Shown here: positions 1 to 8,200 of the stretch, one piece after another | Numbering within the stretch: position 1 is the first letter of the stretch | Layout of the letters: every line of letters starts with the position of its first letter | NCBI GenBank assembly: GCA_002404345.1 | Contig: DHJN01000166.1 | Location: 1-17,184 of the forward strand | Source: Actinobacteria bacterium UBA4719 | Lineage (GTDB): Bacteria; Actinomycetota; Actinomycetes; Actinomycetales; Dermatophilaceae | DNA length: 17,184 nucleotides | Reading direction: 5' to 3' | The notes under the pieces: model-generated | Seen by the model: only the letters and a program-made list of their open reading frames with translations | Told to the model about the DNA's origin: nothing | The model's database searches: none | Position numbers and translations under genes: made by a program

Positions 1-5
1 CGTTT

Positions 6-197
6 TCAGACACGTAACTTCGGCCTAGTCTCCAACCGCTCGAACCGGGCCACCGAGATCGTCGCATAAACACCGGCGAACACCAGCGCCAAAGCCCAGG
101 GCAGCGCGCGCTCCCAGGTCGAGCGACGTGGCGGCACAGATCTGGTGCGGTCGTCCTCATCGGACACCCTGCCCAGTACCGTGTCGCGTTCGTCCAC
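6..197 (-). CDS. small single-pass membrane protein, hypothetical
   Basis: A 63-residue ORF with a GTG start. The first ~30 residues are rich in charged residues (Asp, Glu, Arg). One hydrophobic helix follows at about residues 33-49 (ALPWALALVFAGVYATI), then a basic tail ending RPKLRV. I do not recognise a family; the layout is that of a small bitopic protein with its N-terminus probably inside the cell. It is transcribed away from the patatin gene, and the two would share the intergenic stretch 198-441. No clear Shine-Dalgarno sequence is visible before the start. The plausible helix and the biased composition favour a real gene, but it could be a chance ORF in GC-rich DNA. Confidence 0.45.
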   Translation of the reverse strand: MDERDTVLGRVSDEDDRTRSVPPRRSTWERALPWALALVFAGVYATISVARFERLETRPKLRV

Positions 198-441
198 GAG
201 TCGAGTCTCACTCAGTGCGCCCTCGACCGCACCCTCATGCCGTGCGCCTCATGCGGCGGTGGCAGCGGGGCCGCGCACCGGCATACCGGCCCTGGCTCGC
301 CGGCCCCTCGAGCCGAGGGGGTCACTCCGGATAACCGCGCGTCGGGCCCTTTCACCTCATCCTGCGAACGTAGTCTTGGTCTCTGACCCCAGGTGGGAAC
401 TCCGGCGGCGACCTGCGCGAGTTCAATGTAGAGGAAGACAC
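198..441. other. intergenic region upstream of the patatin unit
   Basis: About 240 bases between the divergent small membrane protein and the short ORF at 442. I see no convincing coding region on either strand. The only clear signal is the purine-rich AGAGGAAG at 430-437, which would serve as ribosome binding site for the ATG at 442. A promoter for the 442-1929 unit should lie here, but no good -35/-10 pair stands out. Confidence 0.4.
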
Positions 442-525
442 ATGTCCATTGGCCTGTCCGCTATCCGCAGCAAGGGCATCCTCCCGGCACTGAAGGACCG
501 GGTCTGCGCCCCAGACTACCGATGA
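442..525 (+). CDS. 27-residue leader or small protein overlapping the patatin start
   Basis: ATG at 442, preceded four bases upstream by AGAGGAAG (430-437), a good Shine-Dalgarno sequence. The ORF encodes 27 residues (MSIGLSAIRSKGILPALKDR and seven more) and ends with TGA at 523-525. That stop overlaps the patatin ATG at 522 in an ATGA arrangement. The patatin start has no ribosome binding site of its own, so its translation may depend on ribosomes that finish this ORF. The peptide is mildly basic and amphipathic, with one cysteine, and matches nothing I recognise. It could be a true small protein, a translational leader, or the remnant of a longer upstream gene. Confidence 0.4.
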   Translation: MSIGLSAIRSKGILPALKDRVCAPDYR

Positions 526-1506
526 CCGGGGGTACCCGGCGGGGCCTGGTGCTCGGTGGTGGCGGTGTCCTCGGCGCGGCGTGGATGGTCGGTGCCCTTC
601 AGGCTCTCCAGGACGAGACTGGCATCGATGTCCGTGACTTCGACGCATTTGTCGGCACGTCCGCAGGGTCGATCCTGGCCGCCCTGCTGGGAGCGGGTGT
701 GGGTGTCACGGATCTGGTCAACCATCAGCGGGGGGATGACTTCGAGTCAGGCCGGTTGGCGGGCTTCCAGTTCGACTACGAGGAGGCCGTTGGCGGCGAG
801 CGGCCTTCGCGCTCGCGTCCGGGGCTCGGCTCGCGAGAGCTGTTGATTCGCAATGCCCGTCAGCTGCGCCAGCTGCCGCCCACAACAGTCTTGTCTGCCT
901 TCCTGCCGGAGGGTCGGGGCAATCTCGGCGCGGTCGGAGCATTGATCTCTCACGTGGTTCCAGACGGCTGGGTCGCCCGCGACGGCGTGACCGTGGTTGC
1001 TCCTCGACTACGACACCGGCGAGCGCGTGCCCTTCGGGAGGCCAGGCGCGAGGTCGGCCGCACTGCCCGAAGCGGTGATGGCTTCGTGTGCGATCCCCGG
1101 GTGGTACCAACCCGTGCGGATCGGAGACCACCGGTTCATCGACGGGGGTGCGTGGTCCTCGACCAACCTCGATCTGCTCGCCGGTCAGGGTCTGGACGAG
1201 GTCTTCGTCCTTGCCCCACAGGTCACCTTCGACGCAGACGCACCCACGCAGTGGGCGACTCGCCTTGAGCGGCAGTGGCGCAACCGGGTGACCCGCCGGG
1301 TCCTGCGGGAGGCGGACATCGTTCATCGCCATGGCACGGAGGTCACCATCCTCGGCCCCGGGCGGGAAGACCTCGAGGCCATGGGTGGCAACCTCATGGA
1401 CCTGTCCCGTCGGCCCCAGGTCATCGAGAGCTCTCTGCACACCTCCGCGGTCGCCCTGCGTGACCCCGGTCCCCTTCCAGGCCGCCACGTCAACAAGGGA
1501 AGTCGG
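522..1506 (+). pseudogene. patatin-like phospholipase (RssA-like), broken by a +1 frameshift
   Basis: A serine acyl hydrolase of the patatin family, predicted to cleave acyl esters of lipids using a Ser-Asp dyad. The N-terminal half, in the frame of 522, has the oxyanion motif GGGGVLG (residues 12-18) and nucleophile motif GTSAG with Ser47. The C-terminal half continues in the frame of 1000 with IPGWY and the DGG motif (FIDGGAW; Asp207 after correction). The frames meet at GCTCCTCGAC (999-1008). Dropping one C at 1002-1003 gives VVALDYDTGERVPFG, an uninterrupted patatin core, so one extra base is inferred. After correction there is no stop before the DUF6912 start at 1507. The natural end is therefore unclear: TGA 1461 or TGA 1508 are reached only in other frames. 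The expected product is about 310-330 residues. The lesion could be a real mutation or a sequence error. Confidence 0.8.
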
Positions 1507-1929
1507 ATGACCACCACCCGGATCTACATACCACTCAACGCTTCTCGGCTACGCAGCCTTGGCACCCATGGCACCCTTGGCGGAGCACCGTTTCCGGCCC
1601 ATGCCGTCACACCGTCCGTGCGGGCCTCCGCCCCGACCGAAGGTCAGGACGAGTGGGAGTACGCCGCGCTGAACGATGCCGCTGCGACCTCGGGCTCGCT
1701 GCTGACGGCTGGCGAAAGCCGCCGCATCGTGGCTGCGGCCGACGTGCCGTCGGACCTTGTGAGCTGGGCGGCGTCTGCCGAACTCACCGTCGACTCGGCC
1801 GTGTCGATCTCGGACTCTGTCGCTCTCAAACGGATTGCGTCCTTCCACGTGGACGACGACGACTCGCCGGACGACGCCTTGCTGTGGTACGACGTGACGG
1901 AGCTGCCCGTGGTGCTCGCCCTCCTGTGA
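1507..1929 (+). CDS. DUF6912 family protein
   Basis: A 140-residue protein starting MTTTRIYIPL, with the conserved actinobacterial pattern that I assign to DUF6912: an RxYIPL beta strand, an AVTP segment, WEYAALNDAAATS, a VAAADVP strand, FHVDDDD, and a terminal LLWYDVTELP. The function is unknown. The start is ATG 1507 because homologous sequence begins there and AAGGGA (1495-1500) lies six bases upstream. The reading frame is open upstream into the patatin gene, which would give a longer fusion, but the ribosome binding site argues for an independent start. It is likely co-transcribed with patatin; the pruA start lies 59 bases past its stop. Confidence 0.75.
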   Translation: MTTTRIYIPLNASRLRSLGTHGTLGGAPFPAHAVTPSVRASAPTEGQDEWEYAALNDAAATSGSLLTAGESRRIVAAADVPSDLVSWAASAELTVDSAVSISDSVALKRIASFHVDDDDSPDDALLWYDVTELPVVLALL

Positions 1930-1988
1930 TGCGTGACACGATGGCGGCGAGCGCGACCCGCAGTGACCTATAGGAGATGTTCGCCGCA

Positions 1989-3617
1989 ATGGATGCAGTA
2001 ACCCACGTTCCCGCCCCGCTCAACGAGCCGGTTCTAGACTATGCGCCGGGCAGTCCGGAACGCGCTGAGCTCGAGGTGGCGCTCGGCGAGCTGGGCAGCA
2101 GGTGCATCGACCTGCCGCACACGATTGGCGGCAAGCGTGTCACCGGCGCCGGCGAGAAGATCGACGTGCGCCAGCCGCACGCCCGCAAGAAGATCCTCGG
2201 GACGATGCGCAACGCGACGGTGGCCGACGCCGAGGCTGCGGTCGCTGCGGCCACCGCCGCTGCGCCTGCCTGGCGTGCCCTGTCCTTCGACGACCGCGCA
2301 GCCATCCTGCTCAAGGCGGCCGACCTGCTCTCAGGGCCATGGCGCGCCAGGATCGTCGCGGCAACGATGTTGGGCCAGTCCAAGACCTGCTACCAGGCCG
2401 AGATCGACTCCGCGTGCGAGCTGATCGACTTCTGGCGCTTCAACGTTCACTTCGCGCGGCAGATCATGGCCGAACAGCCGCCGGCGAACTCCAGGGGCGT
2501 CTGGAATCGCATCGACCACCGCCCGCTCGAGGGCTTCGTCTACGCGATCACGCCGTTCAACTTCACCGCCATCGCCGGCAACCTGCCGACCGCCCCGGCG
2601 CTCATGGGCAACACCGTGGTCTGGAAGCCGTCGCCGACCCAGCAGTTCGCAGCCCAGCTGACCATGGAGCTGCTCGAAGAGGCCGGCATGCCACCCGGGG
2701 TCATCAACATGGTGACCGGCGACGGCATCAACGTCTCCACAGTGGCGCTGGGCTCTCCCGATCTGGCGGGCATCCACTTCACCGGTTCGACCCCTACGTT
2801 CCAGTATCTCTGGCAGCAGGTCGGCGCCAACCTGAAGAACTACCGCACGTACCCCCGCCTCGTCGGCGAGACCGGTGGCAAGGACTTCATTCTGGCCCAC
2901 CCGTCGGCTGACCCGGATGTGTTGCGCACGGCCATGATTCGAGGCGCCTTCGAGTATCAGGGTCAGAAGTGTTCGGCGGCCTCACGCGCCTATGTGCCGC
3001 GCAGCCTGTGGAAGGTCATCAAGGCCGACCTGGTCCGGATCACCGATGGCCTGCGCCAGGGCGACGTCACCGACCTGTCCAACTTCATGGGCGCTGTCAT
3101 CGACGAGCGCGCGTTCGCCAAGCACCGTGACGCCATCGACAAGGCCCACGCCAGCGAGGACGTCAGGGTCATCGCCGGTGGCACCTATGACGACTCGGTC
3201 GGCTACTTCGTGCGCCCGACCATTCTGGAGATCGACGACCCGGCCCACGAGGCGTTCAGCACCGAGTACTTCGGCCCCATTCTGGCCGTCCATGTCTACG
3301 CCGACCGTGACTACGACAAGGTGCTCGACCAGATGGAGTCCATTGCGCCCTTCGGGCTGACCGGTTCGATCCTGGCCCAGGATCGCGCGGTGATCGCCGA
3401 CGCCCAGGAGCGGCTGCGATTTGCGGCCGGCAACTTTTACATCAACGACAAGCCTTCTGGTGCAGTCGTCGGCCAGCAGCCCTTTGGTGGCGGTCGCGCG
3501 TCGGGCACCAACGACAAGGCCGGTGCCCCGCAGAACCTCATGCGTTGGACCAGCGCGCGCTCCATCAAGGAGACCTTCGTGCCGGCGAAGACGCACGAGT
3601 ACCCGCATATGGGCTGA
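1989..3617 (+). CDS. pruA: L-glutamate gamma-semialdehyde dehydrogenase (P5C dehydrogenase)
   Basis: Oxidises glutamate-5-semialdehyde (open-chain P5C) to glutamate with NAD+, the second step of proline catabolism. The 542 residues match the usual length of the stand-alone actinobacterial/eukaryotic-type enzyme. The aldehyde dehydrogenase fold is complete: the cofactor segment ITPFNFTAIAGNLP, WKPS, the FTGS motif, the general base Glu294 in LVGETGGKDF, the catalytic Cys328 in YQGQKCSAASR, and the C-terminal PFGGGRASGTNDK. ATG 1989 (MDAVTHVP) is preferred over the in-frame ATG 1977, because AGGAG at 1972-1976 abuts 1977 but sits 12 bases before 1989. No proline dehydrogenase (putB/prodh) is present in the window, so that partner must be elsewhere. 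Confidence 0.95.
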   Translation: MDAVTHVPAPLNEPVLDYAPGSPERAELEVALGELGSRCIDLPHTIGGKRVTGAGEKIDVRQPHARKKILGTMRNATVADAEAAVAAATAAAPAWRALSFDDRAAILLKAADLLSGPWRARIVAATMLGQSKTCYQAEIDSACELIDFWRFNVHFARQIMAEQPPANSRGVWNRIDHRPLEGFVYAITPFNFTAIAGNLPTAPALMGNTVVWKPSPTQQFAAQLTMELLEEAGMPPGVINMVTGDGINVSTVALGSPDLAGIHFTGSTPTFQYLWQQVGANLKNYRTYPRLVGETGGKDFILAHPSADPDVLRTAMIRGAFEYQGQKCSAASRAYVPRSLWKVIKADLVRITDGLRQGDVTDLSNFMGAVIDERAFAKHRDAIDKAHASEDVRVIAGGTYDDSVGYFVRPTILEIDDPAHEAFSTEYFGPILAVHVYADRDYDKVLDQMESIAPFGLTGSILAQDRAVIADAQERLRFAAGNFYINDKPSGAVVGQQPFGGGRASGTNDKAGAPQNLMRWTSARSIKETFVPAKTHEYPHMG

Positions 3618-3644
3618 CGATTCTCACTTGCGTGTCGCCAGCCA
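3618..3644. repeat. 27-bp direct repeat, copy 1
   Basis: The sequence beginning CGATTCTCACTTGCGTGTCG and ending CCAGCCA occurs here, directly after the pruA stop codon, and again exactly at 3689-3715. On the minus strand it encodes the last residues (WLATRK and stop) of the DUF2505 gene. This copy is therefore a detached duplicate of that gene end. Confidence 0.9.
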
Positions 3645-3688
3645 CAGCATTGGGCTGGCTCCGCGCGCGTTCCGATCCTCGCTGCGCT

Positions 3689-3715
3689 CGATTCTCACTT
3701 GCGTGTCGCCAGCCA
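3689..3715. repeat. 27-bp direct repeat, copy 2 (within DUF2505 3' end)
   Basis: The second exact copy of the 27-bp repeat. It covers the last codons and stop of the minus-strand DUF2505 gene (3695 onward). The copies start 71 bases apart, and the spacer is GC-rich with no gene. Confidence 0.9.
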
Positions 3716-4192
3716 GGCCTTGCCGGTCTCGCTCTCGACCCTGATCGCGGACCGGATGGCTGGTGCCGCGGCGCTCTCGATCTTGCCGCCGAACAATGGG
3801 ATCCCGGCTTTGAGGTCACCCTCGACGGACTCGACCGTGCCTTGACCGCCCGGCACCAGCGAGAGGGTTCCGGCCAGGTCGATGGGTGCGCCGTCGATGT
3901 CGACGGTGAGCCTGCCCTGGCGAACGCCGTCACTGCCGGGCGGGCCCCAGTCCTGGGTCTCGGTGACGGCCAGCGTGGCGCCGACCATGCTCTTGACGAA
4001 GGAGGGAAAGTCCTCTGTGGGCAGGTCGCGGGTGCTGACGATGATGGTTCGGTCGCCTTGCGTGCTGATGGACACCGTGTGGCGGCGGGCTCCAGTGGCT
4101 GCGCACTTGCGGGCCTGGAAATCCTCGTCGGCGAGCATGGCGAAGACTTCGTGGGGGGTCGCGGAGTAGTCGATGGTGGCGCTGATCTTCAT
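3695..4192 (-). CDS. DUF2505 domain-containing protein
   Basis: A 165-residue protein with the DUF2505 pattern: N-terminal MKISATIDYSATPHEVFAML, a CAATGA segment, TRDLPTEDFPSFVKS, an ETQDWGPP segment, a beta-rich middle (LTVDIDGAPIDLAGTLSL) and a C-terminal amphipathic helix after GIPLFGGKIE. The family is actinobacterial and resembles the SRPBCC/START-like helix-grip fold, so a hydrophobic-ligand role is possible but unproven. There is no signal peptide or membrane helix, so it is likely cytoplasmic. It is the third gene of a minus-strand set, 31 bases after the 181-residue WXG-like gene, and converges on pruA. Confidence 0.85.
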   Translation of the reverse strand: MKISATIDYSATPHEVFAMLADEDFQARKCAATGARRHTVSISTQGDRTIIVSTRDLPTEDFPSFVKSMVGATLAVTETQDWGPPGSDGVRQGRLTVDIDGAPIDLAGTLSLVPGGQGTVESVEGDLKAGIPLFGGKIESAAAPAIRSAIRVESETGKAWLATRK

Positions 4193-4223
4193 GGTGTCAA
4201 CCTACTGTGGGACGGGGGCGGGA

Positions 4224-4769
4224 TCAGCGTGGCGGCAGCGCTGAGCGCCGCGCCGAGTGCGCGGCTCGCGAGTGCCCCGAGAAGACCTCCGTCAGCCGCG
4301 TCATCTCGCGTTCCAGCCGGGCCCGGGCACGACCGACGTGGGCCGTTGCCAGGTCGACCCTGGCCTGGACCTCGGGCAGCTGGGCGCGTCTGCGCCCTGC
4401 CTCCTGGGCACTTGCCGGGCCCCATGGCTCGATCACCCGGGTCCCCGCCAGGATGAGCCCGGCTCCCTGGACGCGGAGCGCGGCCCGTCGTCCGAGCTCG
4501 TGAGCCTCGGCCAGGTCCGTGGCATATCGCTGCAGTACTGCTCCGGCCTGGTCCAGATCGTCAGCAGTGGCTCGCAGTGCCTGCAGCGCGGCGGTGACGG
4601 CGGTGACGGCGTCGGCGGCGTCGGCGGCCGGTCCTTCCCACGCGGCGAGATCGCCGGCTACGTCCTCAAGCGACTGCCCGGATTGGCGCAACCGCGAGGA
4701 CTCTCGGCGCATGGCCCCGCCGACCCGCGAACAGGAGACATGGTCGCCGTGAATGGGGCTCGCGGTCAT
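4224..4769 (-). CDS. WXG100-like alpha-helical protein
   Basis: 181 residues, almost entirely helical and Ala-rich. It carries a Trp-x-Gly turn (W44-E-G46) between a first helix (about 20-42) and a long second helix (about 47-90), the hairpin layout of WXG100/ESX-type proteins. A longer Arg/Ala helical region (about 120-170) follows, so it is roughly twice the size of EsxA/EsxB. It overlaps the upstream 109-residue gene by four bases (ATGA, 4766-4769), suggesting coupled translation. I see no signal peptide and no toxin domain. Secretion through a type VII-like system is an inference from fold alone, since no ESX ATPase lies in the window. Confidence 0.65.
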   Translation of the reverse strand: MTASPIHGDHVSCSRVGGAMRRESSRLRQSGQSLEDVAGDLAAWEGPAADAADAVTAVTAALQALRATADDLDQAGAVLQRYATDLAEAHELGRRAALRVQGAGLILAGTRVIEPWGPASAQEAGRRRAQLPEVQARVDLATAHVGRARARLEREMTRLTEVFSGHSRAAHSARRSALPPR

Positions 4770-5095
4770 GCTAAGTGGTCGCGCCTGCGTCCCGGATGAG
4801 CGCTGGGCCCGTCGGCGTCGCCGAATCTGGCGCTGGCCGCGTGGTGGGTGGTTGCCTGTATCGCGGCCGCCTGGACCTCTCCCGAAAGATCGGCCAGGGA
4901 GTCGGTGAGCGATCGAAGGGCGTCAGCAGCATGGTCGATCAGGGTGTCCACCGCGCGCTGGGTAGGGGCATCACCGGTGTCGCTGTAGTGAGCCAGCAGC
5001 TCATGGGAAGCCTCGAGGGCAGCCCCGCCCGACCTGGTCAACGCTCCGGCGACGGCATCGAGCAAGTTGGGGTCTAAGGGGTGCTCGGCGGGCAT
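4766..5095 (-). CDS. small alpha-helical protein, possible WXG100-like partner
   Basis: 109 residues, Ala-rich, with two predicted helices (about 11-35 and 42-82, the latter containing DTLIDHAADALRSLTDSLAD) and a basic His/Arg tail. It lacks a Trp-x-Gly motif, but size, helicity and tight coupling to the WXG-like gene (four-base overlap) suggest that the two products may pair. It is the first gene of the 5095-to-3695 minus-strand set and is divergent from gdh, so both promoters should lie in 5096-5255. I recognise no family with confidence. A generic cytoplasmic helical protein is the alternative. Confidence 0.55.
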   Translation of the reverse strand: MPAEHPLDPNLLDAVAGALTRSGGAALEASHELLAHYSDTGDAPTQRAVDTLIDHAADALRSLTDSLADLSGEVQAAAIQATTHHAASARFGDADGPSAHPGRRRDHLA

Positions 5096-5255
5096 GCTGA
5101 CAGCCTACGGCCGAGGGCTGGCGCTCGCGAAGTGACGCACAACCGGACCCGCGCGGCGTGAGCACGACCCGCCCATTCTTGCCATCTACACGGCGATAGG
5201 GTCGCAGGGTTGCACAACGGCGTGCAGCACGGCACACCTTGTAAGGATCTCAGTC

Positions 5256-8200
5256 ATGTCGGCGTCGCTTGAGCAGTCCCGTTCTCAGGTCATCCACTCC
5301 GCTGCCGAGCGGGTCCGGGCCGGCGGTGAGTCGGTCGAGCCGTTCCTACGTCGCTATTACCGCCACACGGCCACCGAGGACCTCCTGGCCCGCGGTGCCG
5401 AGGACCTCCTGGGAGCAGCCCTGTCCCAGAAGGAGATTGCGCAGAGCCGCCCGGTGGGTACGGCCAACGTGCGCGTCTTCACCCCAACGGTGGAAGAGCA
5501 GGGCTGGTCCTGCGGCCACACGGTCATCGAGATCGTCACCGACGACATGCAGTTCCTGGTCGACTCGGTGATTGCCGAGCTCTCGCGCCAGGATCGGACC
5601 GTCCATCTGGTCGTCCACCCGCAGCTGGTCGTTCGTCGCGACGCGGTTGGTGATCTGCAGGAGATCCTTGACGTCGATTCGCTGGCTGGCGCCGATGCGC
5701 TCGGTGGCGCAGAGTTTGGCGCCGGGGTCGAGTCCTGGATGCACGTCGAGATTGACCGCCAGAGCAGCGATGTCGACCAGCAGGCGCTGACAGATGGGCT
5801 GCGCCGTGTCCTTTCGGATGTGCGTGAGGCGGTCGAGGACTGGCCCAGGATGCAGGAGCAGTGCCTGCAGATCGCTGCTGGTCTCGAGGCTGACCCGCCG
5901 AAAGGGGTTGACGCCGAGGAGATCGACCAGACCCGACGCCTGTTGTTGTGGCTGGCCGAGAGTCATTTCACCTTCCTCGGATACCGCGAGTACTCCCTTC
6001 AGCGCCAGGACGGCGAGGATTTCCTGCTTGCGCTCCCCGGCACCGGCCTTGGGCTCTTGCGCTACGACCAGCCCCATTCCGGCAGCTTCGGGCGGCTCAG
6101 CCTCGAGGGACGGTCCAAGGCTCGGGAGCCGCATCTGCTGATCATCACCAAGGCGAACTCGCGCGCGACGGTGCACCGCTCGACTTATCTGGATTACGTG
6201 GGTATCAAGGTGTTTGACGCCGACGGGGAGGTGACGGGCGAAAAGCGCTTCCTCGGGTTGTTCACCGCGAGCGCCTACACCGAGTCGGTGCTGCGCGTTC
6301 CCATCATCGACACCAAGGTCCACAAGGTGCTGGCGGCAAGCGGATTCAGCGCCGACAGCCACTCGGGCAAGGACCTGCTCGAGGTTCTCGAGACCTATCC
6401 GCGGGACGAGCTGTTCCAGACCACCGCGGACGAGCTCTACGACATCTCGACCACGGTGCTGTATCTCCAGGAGCGCCGCAAGAGCCAGTTGTTCGTGCGC
6501 GCGGACGAGTACGGCCGCTTCGTGTCGTGTCTGATCTACATCCCCCGTGACCGCTACACCACTGCCGTCCGGCTGAAGATGGAGGCGATCCTGCGCAGCG
6601 CCTTTCACGGTGCCAGCGTGGACTACACGACGCGGGTGTCGGAGTCGGTGCTGGCCCGCCTGCACTTCGTGGTTCGGGTGGCTCCGGGCAAGGCGATCCC
6701 GGCTGTCGACGAGCAGGATCTGCAACAGCGTCTGATCGAAGCTACCCGGACGTGGGACGAGGACCTGAGCGAGGTCGCCCGAAGCGAGTACGGAGAGGAG
6801 TCGGGGGCTCGCCTCATCGGGCTCTACGGCAAGGCGTTCCCGGAGGCGTACAAGGAGGACTTCAGCCCTCGGGTCGGCGTGGCCGACCTTCGTCAGTTCG
6901 AGCTCCTCGACAGTGACGACGCAACCCGGCTGAACCTCTATCACGAGCCGGGCAGCCCGCCTGCGGAACGTCGCTTCAAACTGTATCGACGCGGGCGCCT
7001 ATCGCTGACCGCAGTCCTGCCGCTGTTCACGCACTTCGGCGTCGAGGTCGTGGACGAGCACCCCTACCAGATCGACCGCGCCGACGGAGTCACGGTGCAC
7101 GTCTACGACTTCGGACTCAAGGGCTCGGGCCCCAACGCGTGGGTCGGCAGTCACCGGGAGGGGCTTCGGGAGCTGTTCCAGAGCGCGTTCGCCGCTGTCT
7201 GGGAGGGCCGCGCCGAGAGTGATGGTTTCAACGCCCTGGTCCTTGGTGGCGAGCTGACCTGGCGCCAGGTCGTGATCCTGCGGGCCGTGGCCAAGTACCT
7301 GCGTCAGACCGGGTCGACCTTCAGCCAGGAGTATGTCGAGGCGGCGCTGGTCTCGAACGTCCACGTTGCGGCGCAGCTGGTCTTGCTGTTCGAGACGAGG
7401 CTCGACCCTGCCCACCCGGCAGCCAAGGCAGGACTTGCGGGTGCGGATGACGGTGCACGAGAAGCTGCCGAGACAGCCCTCGTCGCCGCGATCACCGGCG
7501 CCCTGGAGAACGTCGCCAGCCTCGACCACGACCGGATCATCCGCGCCTTCCTCGGCGTCATCCAGGCCACGGTGCGCACCAACTACTACCAGCGTGTGGA
7601 TGGGGCAGGGGGCCCTTCCTCGGCTTCATCTGTCTCGGCTCCATCTGTCTCGGCTCCATCTGCCTCTGCCGCGGCTGCCTCTGCCGCGGCTGCCTCTGCC
7701 GCGGTTGCTGTCGACGCGTCATACAAGTCGTATGTCTCCTTCAAGCTCGACCCGCTGAAGGTGCCGGACCTGCCGGCGCCGCGGCCGATGTTCGAGATCT
7801 GGGTCTACAGCCCTCGCGTCGAGGGCGTGCATCTGCGCTTCGGCCAGGTGGCTCGCGGCGGCCTGCGCTGGAGTGACCGCCGGGAGGACTTCCGTACCGA
7901 GGTCCTCGGTCTGGGCAAGGCACAGATGGTCAAGAACGCGGTCATCGTGCCGACCGGCTCCAAGGGCGGGTTCTTCGCCAAGGCGCTGCCCGACCCCGGC
8001 GTTGACCGCGATGCCTGGCTGGCGGAGGGCATAGCGTCGTACAAGCTCTTCATCTCGGGCCTGCTGGACGTGACCGACAACCGCATCGGCACCAAGGTGA
8101 TCGCGCCCGATGCGGTCGTGCGTCACGACGGGGACGACACCTACCTGGTCGTTGCCGCAGACAAGGGCACCGCGACCTTCTCCGACATCGCCAACGGGGT

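Noticed and set aside
385..430. ECF-like GGGAAC and GTT elements upstream of the patatin leader ORF.
   Set aside because: The gap between them is about 20 bases, longer than the 16-18 typical of SigE/SigH/SigR-type promoters.
3640..3660. AGCCA/TGGCT hairpin after pruA, considered as a terminator.
   Set aside because: A five-base stem with an 11-base loop and no T-run is too weak.
5346..6944. A 532-codon open frame antisense to gdh.
   Set aside because: It is the shadow of a high-GC coding strand; the sense strand encodes clear NAD-GDH motifs.
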